DNA from: Paenibacillus whitsoniae
GTDB taxonomy: Bacteria; Bacillota; Bacilli; Paenibacillales; NBRC-103111
Assembly: GCF_003955665.1 (NCBI RefSeq)
Contig: NZ_RXHU01000014.1
Coordinates: forward strand, 62,001-126,000
Direction of reading: 5' to 3'
DNA: 64,000 nt
Part shown: piece by piece, positions 28,190 through 36,203 of the stretch
Numbering within the stretch: position 1 is the stretch's first letter
How the letters are laid out: each line of letters begins with the position of its first letter
Made by a program: the position numbers and the translations under genes
The notes under the pieces: generated by a model
What the model was told of the DNA's origin: nothing
The model's database searches: none
What the model saw: only the letters and a program-made list of their open reading frames with translations

Positions 28190-28843
28190 ATGAACTCATC
28201 GTTTCGCATCGTAATCGTGGATGATCATCCGCATGCAAGGGAAGGAATCCGCTCCATACTTAGCAGCGACGAGTCGTTTGAGATCGTTGCCGAGGGACGC
28301 AACGGTTTGGAAGCGATTCGATTAACCGAGGAATGGATGCCGGATTTAATCTTAATGGATATTAAAATGCCGCTCATGAATGGGCTGGAAGCAACCAAGC
28401 AAATTAAAGAGCGGTTTCCTTATGTTAAAATCGTGATGGTTACCATTTCCGACGACATTACGGATTTATTCGAAGCGATTAAGCGGGGCGCCCAAGGATA
28501 TTTGCTTAAAAATCTCAGCGCAGATTCCTGGCATGAATATCTGAAAGCCGTAGCAGTGGATGAGGCGCCAATGTCTCGTGAGCTAGCCCTGCAACTGCTT
28601 CGCGAATTTTCTGCGAAGGAAAGGCCCTCCACGCCTCCCGATGCTTCGATTACAGCCAGAGAGACGGAGATATTGAAATGGGTGGCTAGCGGCAAGTCCA
28701 ATCGCGAAATCTCGGAAGGGTTATGCATTTCAGAACATACGGTCAAAAATCACTTGAAAAATATTATGCAAAAACTGCGAATGGAAAACCGTGTACAGCT
28801 AACCAGATATGTCTATGAGCAGGGCTGGACACCGGGCGATTGA
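28190..28843 (+). CDS. NarL/FixJ-family response regulator
   Basis: 217 residues: receiver domain with acidic pair in VDDHPHAREG and phosphoacceptor Asp in LILMDIKMPLMNG, then a LuxR-type helix-turn-helix (ETEILKWVASGKSNREISEG, SEHTVKNHLKNIM). It is the probable partner of the kinase at 22222 and the leading candidate for binding the shared operator, which also lies in front of its own gene. The start follows AGGGAG. Its 3' end overlaps the convergent OmpR-type gene by 31 bases. Confidence 0.92.
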   Translation: MNSSFRIVIVDDHPHAREGIRSILSSDESFEIVAEGRNGLEAIRLTEEWMPDLILMDIKMPLMNGLEATKQIKERFPYVKIVMVTISDDITDLFEAIKRGAQGYLLKNLSADSWHEYLKAVAVDEAPMSRELALQLLREFSAKERPSTPPDASITARETEILKWVASGKSNREISEGLCISEHTVKNHLKNIMQKLRMENRVQLTRYVYEQGWTPGD

Positions 28844-29553
28844 AGAGGTTGATCCTCGAGTCGGTAGCCCAATCCCCAAATCGTTTTAATTAAATCACAG
28901 CCAGGAGATAAAAAATTCATTTTTTCACGCAGCCGCTTGACATGCGTATCAACAATGCGTTCGTCCGCTTCGCTGTCGCGTTGCCAGACTTCTTGCAGCA
29001 GCAGCTCGCGGGAGCATACTTTGCCGATGTGCATGGCCAAATAGTGCAGAAGTTCGTACTCTTTTAAAGTCAGAGACATTTCCTTGCCTGCAACTAGAAC
29101 GCGTCTAGCGTAATGCTCAATGACAAGCCGCGGCCTCAAGAACTGATTGCGAAGGACAGGCTCTTGTTGCCAGAAGCGTTCCGGCGAGGTTCGTTTCAAC
29201 AACGCTCGGATGCGAAGCACGAATTCCTTGGGACTGAACGGCTTGGTTACATAATCGTCTGCGCCGGCTTGAAATCCTTCAATCCGATCTCGCTCTCCGG
29301 CTTTATCGCTGACAATAAGCATGGGGGTAGATTTGAAATCCCGAATCATCCGGCAGGCTTCAATACCGCCTATTCCCGGCAGCATACCATCCATAATGAT
29401 GAGATCATACTGTTTGTCCAGCGCTAACATAATGGCTTTTTCGCACGTATCCGCTTCTTCAAGGATGGCATCCTTCTCCAGATGCGCTCGGATGAGGTGG
29501 CGAATCCGTTCTTCCTGATCAGCCACAAGCACGCGATAGTGTCCTTTTTTCAT
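28813..29553 (-). CDS. OmpR-family response regulator
   Basis: 246 residues: receiver domain (VADQEERIRHLIRAHL, phosphoacceptor in LIIMDGMLPGIGG, TKPFSPKEF) and a winged-helix DNA-binding domain (LTLKEYELLHYLAMHIGKVC, TIWGLGYRLE). No partner kinase is adjacent, so it is an orphan here or pairs with the NarL-type kinase's pathway indirectly. AGAGGTGA precedes ATG 29553. Its gene is itself driven by the shared operator at 29581-29626, which makes it a downstream step in the same regulon. Confidence 0.92.
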   Translation of the reverse strand: MKKGHYRVLVADQEERIRHLIRAHLEKDAILEEADTCEKAIMLALDKQYDLIIMDGMLPGIGGIEACRMIRDFKSTPMLIVSDKAGERDRIEGFQAGADDYVTKPFSPKEFVLRIRALLKRTSPERFWQQEPVLRNQFLRPRLVIEHYARRVLVAGKEMSLTLKEYELLHYLAMHIGKVCSRELLLQEVWQRDSEADERIVDTHVKRLREKMNFLSPGCDLIKTIWGLGYRLEDQPLQSPGVQPCS

Positions 29554-29580
29554 TGCCAATTCACCTCTCATTTGTGCCTC

Positions 29581-29626
29581 ATTGTAACGTGTTTCATCAC
29601 CTTGCAACATGGCTCAAAGGAGTTAT
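29581..29626 (-). promoter_or_regulatory. Shared operator and promoter, site C (OmpR-type regulator)
   Basis: Minus strand ATAACTCCTTTGAGCCAT at 29626-29609, 22 bases, then TACAAT (29586-29581). Confidence 0.7.
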
Positions 29627-29647
29627 TTTCATCGCTTTGACGTAAAA

Positions 29648-29692
29648 ATGACTCGAACGAGTCAGACTAATTTGGCAGCACGCGATTATGAT
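29648..29692 (+). promoter_or_regulatory. Shared operator and promoter, site D (cupredoxin)
   Basis: ATGACTCGAACGAGTCAG at 29648-29665 contains the perfect inverted repeat TGACTC/GAGTCA; 21 bases later comes TATGAT at 29687-29692. Confidence 0.75.
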
Positions 29693-29726
29693 AGAGTAAA
29701 CGGTTTGAGTGAAAGAAGGTTAAGAC

Positions 29727-30122
29727 ATGAAAATGAATACAACAAAAATCGTACTTTTCTCTGTAACAGGACTTGCCGTACTGGTTGTGACGCTTTTACT
29801 AATTTTTCGCTCTCCTTCCGCTGACCTTGATCCCTTAGCCGCTGAAGCGGAGGCCGGTTATCAAGTCGCAACCGTCTATGTCACGGATGAGGGCTTTTCG
29901 CCGGATCATATTGAGCTTCAAGCAGGCAAACCTGCCAAAATCAACTTCAAGAAGCCTTCCAAGCTAACTTGCATCAAAAGTTTGGTGACGCGCGAGCTCG
30001 ATCTCGACGTTCCGCTATCCAAGGGGGATAACATCGTCACGTTAACGGATTTGAAGCCGGGTGAGTACCGTTATCACTGCGGTATGTACATGTATTACGC
30101 AACGATCTCTGTAAAAGGGTAA
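29727..30122 (+). CDS. Membrane-anchored cupredoxin-like copper protein
   Basis: 131 residues: N-terminal membrane anchor (about 8-27), then a plastocyanin-like domain. The C-terminal ligand loop YHCGMYMY carries His, Cys and Met; the first ligand position, usually His, looks like Cys in KLTCIKSL, as seen in cupredoxins associated with copper ATPases. It is probably an extracytoplasmic copper carrier. It sits alone behind its own operator-promoter. Confidence 0.82.
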   Translation: MKMNTTKIVLFSVTGLAVLVVTLLLIFRSPSADLDPLAAEAEAGYQVATVYVTDEGFSPDHIELQAGKPAKINFKKPSKLTCIKSLVTRELDLDVPLSKGDNIVTLTDLKPGEYRYHCGMYMYYATISVKG

Positions 30123-30220
30123 GAGAAGAACATCATGATGGCTGCCGGCAGTTTGGCAGTCATTTTGTTTAAGCACGATGCATGGACGCGGTTCCCCGTT
30201 CATCATTTGTTCATCACTTC

Positions 30221-30265
30221 CTAGCACTATCGAGTCATTTCAAATTATAAGGCGGCAAGTATAAT
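30221..30265 (+). promoter_or_regulatory. Shared operator and promoter, site E (PepSY protein)
   Basis: CTAGCACTATCGAGTCAT at 30221-30238, 21 bases, then a perfect TATAAT at 30260-30265. Confidence 0.7.
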
Positions 30266-30314
30266 GTAGTCTGAATCGCATGCAGATCCGACATTGAAAG
30301 GGGAACCTATCGTT

Positions 30315-31682
30315 ATGAGCATTAGCATTGAGGCGGCAACCGCGGTGGCGCAGCCCACCAGAACCAGGCAGCTCTATGCGGCAATCTGGCGCTGGCATTT
30401 TTATGCGGGAATGATTTTCGCGCCATTCCTGGTTATTCTGGCAATTACCGGCGGCATCTATTTATTCAAGCCGCAAATCGAGTCCGTGATGTATAAAGAC
30501 TATTACTATGTGCAGCAAGGGGGGCAGCAACTAACAGTTCAAGAGCAGATTCAGAAAATGAACGCCGTTTACCCTGAGGCGAAACTTAGCAAAGTCAAGC
30601 CTTCTTATGCGTCAGACCGCTCGACGGAAGTAGAAGTTTCGAATCAAGGGAAGACGCTTCTTGTTTATGTTAATCCCTACAACGGCAACGTGCTGGGTAC
30701 GTTAGATCCCAATACAAAGCTCATGCAGTTGATTCGGAATTTTCACGGCAAATTGATGGTCGGTACGACGGGTGATCGTATCATTGAATTGACCGCCTGC
30801 TGGGCGATGATTCTCCTGATTACCGGTGTTTATCTGTGGTGGCCGCGAGGAAGAAAATCGATTTATGGTATTATCCTTCCACGCATCAAACAAGGAAAGC
30901 GGACATTCTGGCGCGATATGCACGCAGTAACGGCTTTCTGGCTTTCTCTCTTTATCGCGGCGCTGATTGTGACTGGTCTTCCTTGGTCAGGCGTCTTGGG
31001 TACGTATATTGGTAAATCTGCAACCTATCCGGACGGCATGTTCTCCTTTATGCCAACCAAGCTGCAATCCACTGTTCCGACGAAGGATGTCGTAAGCGGC
31101 GTGCCTTGGGCGGCCGAGCAGCTGCCCATACCTAACTCAACGCCAGGTATCGCAGGAGCGATTTCAGTTGAGCAAGTCATGCAGCTGGATCGGGTAAAAG
31201 AGCTTGCACCCGGCTATCAAATTGCGCTGCCCAAGAACGAGAAGGGCGTCTACACCATCTATTCCACGACCGCAGATCCAAAGAAACAAGCTACGCTTCA
31301 TATCGATCAATACAGTGGTAAAATTTTAGCCGATCAAAAGTTCCAGGATTTCAGCTTCATGGCCAAAGCCGTAACGTTGGGAATCGCGTTGCATCAAGGG
31401 GAACTGTTCGGCGTTACGAATCAGATCGCTTGTTTGCTGGTCTGCTTGGGTATTATCCTCGTTGCTATCAGCGGTGTAGTCATGTGGTGGCTTAGAAAGC
31501 CAGCCGGGCGTGTGGCTGCTCCACCTCTCCCGAAGGATTTTAAAATGGTCAAATGGGTGGCGCTGATTACGATCGCGTTAGGCATCGTGATGCCATTAGT
31601 CGGAATTTCACTGCTCATTGTGCTGATTCTGGACGCTCTGATCATTCGCAGAATACCGGGGCTCAAACGTTTAGTCGGTTAA
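30315..31682 (+). CDS. PepSY-associated membrane protein (iron-regulated membrane protein family)
   Basis: 455 residues with about four to five membrane segments and extracellular PepSY modules: IWRWHFYAGMIFAPFLVILAI start, NFHGKLMVGTTGDRIIEL, YLWWPRGRKS, and WRDMHAVTAFWLSLFIAAL. Family members take part in ferric siderophore or metal reduction at the membrane. AAAGGGGA precedes ATG 30315. The shared operator lies upstream. The downstream copper ATPase has no promoter of its own that I can see and may depend on read-through from here. Confidence 0.88.
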   Translation: MSISIEAATAVAQPTRTRQLYAAIWRWHFYAGMIFAPFLVILAITGGIYLFKPQIESVMYKDYYYVQQGGQQLTVQEQIQKMNAVYPEAKLSKVKPSYASDRSTEVEVSNQGKTLLVYVNPYNGNVLGTLDPNTKLMQLIRNFHGKLMVGTTGDRIIELTACWAMILLITGVYLWWPRGRKSIYGIILPRIKQGKRTFWRDMHAVTAFWLSLFIAALIVTGLPWSGVLGTYIGKSATYPDGMFSFMPTKLQSTVPTKDVVSGVPWAAEQLPIPNSTPGIAGAISVEQVMQLDRVKELAPGYQIALPKNEKGVYTIYSTTADPKKQATLHIDQYSGKILADQKFQDFSFMAKAVTLGIALHQGELFGVTNQIACLLVCLGIILVAISGVVMWWLRKPAGRVAAPPLPKDFKMVKWVALITIALGIVMPLVGISLLIVLILDALIIRRIPGLKRLVG

Positions 31683-31700
31683 CCAAATCTGTGCTTGACG

Positions 31701-31742
31701 AAAAACGCTAAGCTGCAAGATCAGTGCAATTAGCGTTTTTTC
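31701..31742 (+). terminator. Terminator (perhaps leaky) between the PepSY gene and the second copA
   Basis: AAAACGCTAA pairs with TTAGCGTTTTTT around an 18-base loop with its own short stem. Confidence 0.8.
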
Positions 31743-31778
31743 TTGCCACAGATAAGAAATCGGAGGATCTTTACTTTC

Positions 31779-34025
31779 ATGCGTACGACAGTCAAAGAGC
31801 AGGTTGTTTTGGATATTGGAGGCATGACATGCGCAGCTTGCTCCAATCGGATTGAGAAAGTGCTTTCCCGCTTTCCGGGTGTGACACAAGTTCGTATTAA
31901 TTTAGCTTTAGAAACGGCTTATGTCTCTTATACGATTGAGGAAGTTACAACAACCGACATCATTCATAAAGTTGAAGCGTTAGGCTACACGGCAGTTATC
32001 CAAGAGCGGGGCACCTTGCGGAAGTTGCAAAGCCAAAATCTAGCTAGGCAGAAAAAGGAAGTTTTTCTTTCTGTTCTTCTCTGTTTGCCGCTCTTGTGGG
32101 CAATGATGGCACACTTTACGTTTACCGCATTCGTGCCTGTTCCGTCCCTTTTATTGAATCCCTGGATTCAATTTCTGCTCGCGACCCCGATCCAGTTTTA
32201 CTATGGCATGGCTTTCTATAAAGGTGCTTACTATGCCATGCGCAATCGGTCGCCGAATATGGATGTCCTTGTTATATTAGGCACCACAACTGCTTATATC
32301 TATAGTGTGTATTTATCTATTCTCTGGTCTCAATCTTCAGGAGCCGGGGATATGAATATGACTTATTTTGAGACAAGTGCTTTTTTAATTACATTTATTA
32401 AACTCGGAAAGTGGCTCGAAGCGCTGACCAAAGGACGAACAGGGAATGCACTGGAAAAGCTGGCAAACTTACAGGTTAAAACTGCCACCGTTCTGCGCAA
32501 TGGCGTGGAAATTCAAATCCCAATTGAAGCGATTCACATGGATGATGTGATTCGCTTGAAGCCCGGGGAACGCGTTCCGATTGACGGTGAAGTGCTGTCT
32601 GGCTCCACTTACGTTGATCAATCCATGATGACAGGGGAGAGTAAGGCGGTTTACAAAGCGCAGGGCGACTTGCTGTTTGGTGCAACGCTGAACAAAACAG
32701 GAAGCGTAACCTATCGTGTGAATAAGAAATTGGAGGATACAGCACTCCATCAAATTATTCAGCTTGTCAGTAAAGCGCAGAGCACGAAACCTCCTATTCA
32801 GCGAGTGGCGGATGTCATTTCTGAATTTTTCGTTGGAATTGTGATTATCATTGCATTTGCTGCTTTCATCATCTGGTATATTTGGTTGACCTCACAAGAT
32901 TTTGGCATCGCCATGCAGGTTGCCGTTTCTGTCCTCGTTATTGCCTGCCCTTGCGCTCTGGGATTGGCAACGCCGACATCCATCATGGCAGGATCAGGAA
33001 GAGCTGCGGAGCTTGGAATTTTGTTCAAACGGAGCGAACAGCTCGAGCGGCTGCACAAAGCCGATACGGTTGTTTTTGACAAAACCGGTACCCTTACAAG
33101 GGGGAAACCGGTATTGACAGATATGATCGTCTTTGCTGGAGAAGAGACTCTATTTCTCCAGATCGTTGCCTCTGCGGAAACGCTGTCTGAGCATCCGATC
33201 GCTGCTGCGATTCTAGAGGCTGCACGAGAAAGAGACATCACCTTGCTGGAGGTGACAGATTTCACAACTGTTCCAGGCTGCGGCATTCAAGCGAAGATTG
33301 GCGGCAATATCGTGATGATCGGAAATGGACATTGGTTGAAGACGAACAAGGTTGACGTCGTACTAGGCTTAGGGCACGTCTCTGATCTTGAAGAGACAGG
33401 AAAATCCGTTATTTTTGCAGCGATAAATGGCACATTAACTGGGCTGTTGGCAGTGACAGATCAAGTAAGAGACTCTGCCGTGCAGGCAGTAAGAGCACTG
33501 AACGCAATGGGAAAAGAAGTGATCATGTTAACTGGTGATGGGGAGGAGGCCGCACGTGTTATTGCTAAGAAAGCTGGAATTCAGCATGTCATCGCCGGCG
33601 TGCTTCCGGATGGTAAAGCGCAAGTCATCCGAGAATTGAAAAAGTCGCATAAACGACTACTTATGGTTGGGGATGGTATTAATGATGCTCCAGCTCTTGC
33701 AACGGCCAACTACAGTATGGCCCTGAGCAACGGCACAGATATTGCCATGGAAGCCGCTGATATTACCATCATTCACGATAATCTTATGCGGATACCGCAA
33801 GCGATCCAGATCAGTCAGATGACAATCAAGAACATTAAACAAAACTTGGCAGGATCTCTGATTTATAATGCGATTGGCATTCCCATCGCCATGGCCGGCA
33901 TGCTGATGCCCTACCTGGCAGGTGCCGCGATGGCGCTTAGTTCAGTGACGGTTATCCTGAATGCACTTCGTTTGCAGAAGATGAACTTACCGAGGGATAG
34001 AACACAAGGAGGGGAGTCAATTTGA
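31779..34025 (+). CDS. copA: CopA-type copper-translocating P1B ATPase (second copy)
   Basis: 748 residues with the same layout as the first copy: HMA domain GMTCAACSNR, TGES, VIACPCALGLATP, DKTGTLTRG, SEHPIAAA, GDGINDAPALATA. The genes behind it (a FixS-like peptide, CopZ and a Met-rich membrane protein) suggest a FixI/CtpA-like role feeding copper to exported enzymes rather than bulk resistance; this is inference. GGAGG stands about 12 bases before ATG 31779. The paralogs share domain order but clearly differ in sequence. Confidence 0.92.
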   Translation: MRTTVKEQVVLDIGGMTCAACSNRIEKVLSRFPGVTQVRINLALETAYVSYTIEEVTTTDIIHKVEALGYTAVIQERGTLRKLQSQNLARQKKEVFLSVLLCLPLLWAMMAHFTFTAFVPVPSLLLNPWIQFLLATPIQFYYGMAFYKGAYYAMRNRSPNMDVLVILGTTTAYIYSVYLSILWSQSSGAGDMNMTYFETSAFLITFIKLGKWLEALTKGRTGNALEKLANLQVKTATVLRNGVEIQIPIEAIHMDDVIRLKPGERVPIDGEVLSGSTYVDQSMMTGESKAVYKAQGDLLFGATLNKTGSVTYRVNKKLEDTALHQIIQLVSKAQSTKPPIQRVADVISEFFVGIVIIIAFAAFIIWYIWLTSQDFGIAMQVAVSVLVIACPCALGLATPTSIMAGSGRAAELGILFKRSEQLERLHKADTVVFDKTGTLTRGKPVLTDMIVFAGEETLFLQIVASAETLSEHPIAAAILEAARERDITLLEVTDFTTVPGCGIQAKIGGNIVMIGNGHWLKTNKVDVVLGLGHVSDLEETGKSVIFAAINGTLTGLLAVTDQVRDSAVQAVRALNAMGKEVIMLTGDGEEAARVIAKKAGIQHVIAGVLPDGKAQVIRELKKSHKRLLMVGDGINDAPALATANYSMALSNGTDIAMEAADITIIHDNLMRIPQAIQISQMTIKNIKQNLAGSLIYNAIGIPIAMAGMLMPYLAGAAMALSSVTVILNALRLQKMNLPRDRTQGGESI

Positions 34026-34027
34026 AC

Positions 34028-34159
34028 ATGCCGGATATGGATATACATATTGGCAAGCTATTTCCTGTATTCTTATTTCTATTATTGATCGGTACCGTAA
34101 CGCTATTCTGGATATGGTCGACCATCATAAACCGTCAAGACGACTACGAAGAGGATTAG
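34028..34159 (+). CDS. Small membrane peptide, possibly FixS/CcoS-like
   Basis: 43 residues, starting three bases after the ATPase stop behind AGGAGGGGAG. A short N-terminus (MPDMDIHIGK) is followed by one membrane segment and an acidic tail, WIWSTIINRQDDYEED. Size, single span and a terminal W...Q-D-D pattern recall CcoS/FixS, which accompanies FixI copper ATPases in cbb3 oxidase maturation. No cbb3 genes are visible, so the similarity may be only functional or by chance. Confidence 0.6.
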   Translation: MPDMDIHIGKLFPVFLFLLLIGTVTLFWIWSTIINRQDDYEED

Positions 34160-34173
34160 AATGGAGGAGGACT

Positions 34174-34386
34174 ATGCACAAAATAACAATGATCGTTGAG
34201 GGCATGTCGTGTAATCATTGTGTAAGGACAATAGAGAGTGCCTTGCAGCAGCTCGGTGCTATGGGGAAAGTGGACCTGGCTCATAAATCTGTTCATATAG
34301 AATACGATAACTCGAATACCGCGATTACCCAAGACAAACTGAAAGAAGCCATTGAAAATAAAGGCTTTGAGGTAGTTGCCCTATGA
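34174..34386 (+). CDS. copZ: CopZ-like copper chaperone (HMA domain)
   Basis: 70 residues, one heavy-metal-associated domain with the Cu(I) motif GMSCNHC in TMIVEGMSCNHCVRTIE. CopZ proteins bind Cu(I) in the cytoplasm and hand it to CopA ATPases. ATG 34174 follows GGAGGAGG. It overlaps the next gene by four bases (ATGA). Confidence 0.9.
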   Translation: MHKITMIVEGMSCNHCVRTIESALQQLGAMGKVDLAHKSVHIEYDNSNTAITQDKLKEAIENKGFEVVAL

Positions 34387-34979
34387 GGAAGGTGCTTGCT
34401 ACTATCGTCTGGCTATGTACCATGATCGTTATGCTGCTGCCAACATTAACTGTCTCTGCCCATGAGCATGGAGGGGAGGGCGCCTCAGACACGCAGGCAG
34501 CCATATCGAAGCTGACAATGAACACTGGAATCGTATCTGCGATTTTCGTGCTAATTGTCGTCCTCGTACTCATTTTCAATCTGCGATCTAAAAGCAAATC
34601 TTTATCCAGCATGACGGGGATGATGGCGGCGATGACGATTGCGATGGTATCGAGTTTAATTATCGGCACAATAGCAGGAATACTCTTGGGGACCCTGTTC
34701 TTGCCAACCGTGATCGGCGTAACATTCGGGATGCTAGTCGGTTATATTTCGGGGAAATCCCTGCACCTGTTAGCTTCCTTGGATGGCATGCTAGCCGGAC
34801 TCATGGGAGGGATGATGGGGGCTATGCTGGGGGTTATGGTTATCAGTGATTACCCGACGCTCTCCATTCTTTTTATGGATGCCGTGCTCGTGGTTTCAAT
34901 GACAGTCCTCTACAAGCTTTTAGATCATGAAGAGGGGACTGAACGCGGAAAAAATCTAAGAGACGAAACCTTCGAATAG
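34383..34979 (+). CDS. Met- and Gly-rich membrane protein of unknown function in the copper operon
   Basis: 198 residues. The signal peptide is followed by a His-rich AHEHGGEG, then about five membrane segments with methionine clusters (SSMTGMMAAMTIAM and LAGLMGGMMGAMLGVM) and glycine zippers. Met clusters inside membrane helices are typical of copper-conducting proteins, so a copper exporter, importer or carrier acting with CopA/CopZ is likely. I do not recognise a named family. It is translated together with copZ. Confidence 0.72.
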   Translation: MRKVLATIVWLCTMIVMLLPTLTVSAHEHGGEGASDTQAAISKLTMNTGIVSAIFVLIVVLVLIFNLRSKSKSLSSMTGMMAAMTIAMVSSLIIGTIAGILLGTLFLPTVIGVTFGMLVGYISGKSLHLLASLDGMLAGLMGGMMGAMLGVMVISDYPTLSILFMDAVLVVSMTVLYKLLDHEEGTERGKNLRDETFE

Positions 34980-34988
34980 CTGAATCGA

Positions 34989-35027
34989 AACGCAGCGGCA
35001 GCCGGCCATGACGATCGGCTGCCGTTT
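34989..35027 (+). terminator. Terminator of the second copper operon
   Basis: CGGCAGCCG (34996-35004) pairs with CGGCTGCCG (35016-35024), followed by TTTC. Confidence 0.75.
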
Positions 35028-35111
35028 CAAGGTTAATAGGAAGTTATCAAATTAAAATAAGAATTCAGGTCATTTTTCTACAAGTCTTAAAATTTTGGAA
35101 TTTCACTCTAA

Positions 35112-36179
35112 CTACTTCAACACGTTCAGCGGTTCGAAATTTGGATACACATAAGGAGAACTAGGGGCAGCAATTTTCTCAATTTGGGTGGCTGCTATTT
35201 TAAAGATGTCGTTTCCATTATAGTTTCCATTTTGAATCGTACCCGTCACTTTAACCCATGTATCTTTTGGAAAGTTTTGCGCCGTGGGAAAATCGATCAG
35301 TACGCCGTAGGGTGAAGCATCTGCTGAACAGCAACTAACCGCAAAACGTCCAACAACAAATTGGCTTGTTGTCATCTTATCTTCTCTATAAACGAAGCCA
35401 GTAAGCTCAATTTTTTTACCTATAAAGTTGTCTTTAAAGAGGTCAATGGTTGACAGGATTTCCATGTAGATTTCTGGCTGAACAATAATACGATCCTTTT
35501 TATAGAGTATAACGCCCATCTTCGCAAAATCTTCATTCCATTCGTCAGGCGCTTGGAACAATTTTTCAATGTCAGCATCTTGTTGAGAAACAGGTGCAAC
35601 TTCAGACTGGGGCGTTGGATGATCGGAAGGTGGCGTTTTAGCGCTAGTAGCTGGTTTAGGAACAACTGTAACTTTGCTATTGTCATCGCGGCTACTCGTT
35701 GAAGGGCTCGGAGATGCTGTCGCATCTGATGCATTTACACTTGTACTTCGAGTGCTAGATACATCGGTAATGGATGCTTCTTTGGGTTTGGCAAAATTGG
35801 AAGTACCAGCCGAAAGGTTTATTCCCTTAGCAGCGACCATAGTGCTGTTTAATGCAGTATCAGGTAGTAAAAAGCCGATCATTAGAGGCAATATGAGGAG
35901 TCCATAGGCAAGCGTATTACGCGTGCGCGAGCTTGTAACGGGCTGCTCACATTCACAAGCTACAGGCTTACCCCAATATGCACGAAGTGCCAAGTAGCCT
36001 TGAAAGATCGCGATAATATACAAGATGACAGAAGCCGTTTTAACGTAAATCATCATTCGTGGAGCAATGTAGTATTGAAGAGCATCGGATTTGGTTAGAT
36101 ACACAATATAGCCGGAAAAGCCAAGCAGAATGATCGTACGAAGGAAATAATGAAAGCTGGTTATTCGAACTTGATTCAA
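35112..36179 (-). CDS. YcgQ-like TIGR03943-family membrane protein
   Basis: 355 residues: membrane segments near the N-terminus (about 15-33 and 45-62) and one at about 90-108, a long Ser/Thr/Pro-rich linker, and a C-terminal extracellular domain with FAVSCCSADASPYGVLIDFP and TWVKVTGTIQ, hallmarks of the family. The protein is nearly always paired with the DUF318 permease that precedes it here. The double Cys could bind metal. The pair is linked to zinc by published comparative genomics of Zur/COG0523 loci. Confidence 0.85.
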   Translation of the reverse strand: MNQVRITSFHYFLRTIILLGFSGYIVYLTKSDALQYYIAPRMMIYVKTASVILYIIAIFQGYLALRAYWGKPVACECEQPVTSSRTRNTLAYGLLILPLMIGFLLPDTALNSTMVAAKGINLSAGTSNFAKPKEASITDVSSTRSTSVNASDATASPSPSTSSRDDNSKVTVVPKPATSAKTPPSDHPTPQSEVAPVSQQDADIEKLFQAPDEWNEDFAKMGVILYKKDRIIVQPEIYMEILSTIDLFKDNFIGKKIELTGFVYREDKMTTSQFVVGRFAVSCCSADASPYGVLIDFPTAQNFPKDTWVKVTGTIQNGNYNGNDIFKIAATQIEKIAAPSSPYVYPNFEPLNVLK

Positions 36180-36203
36180 GGGTATACCTCCTACAGGCTA
36201 ATT

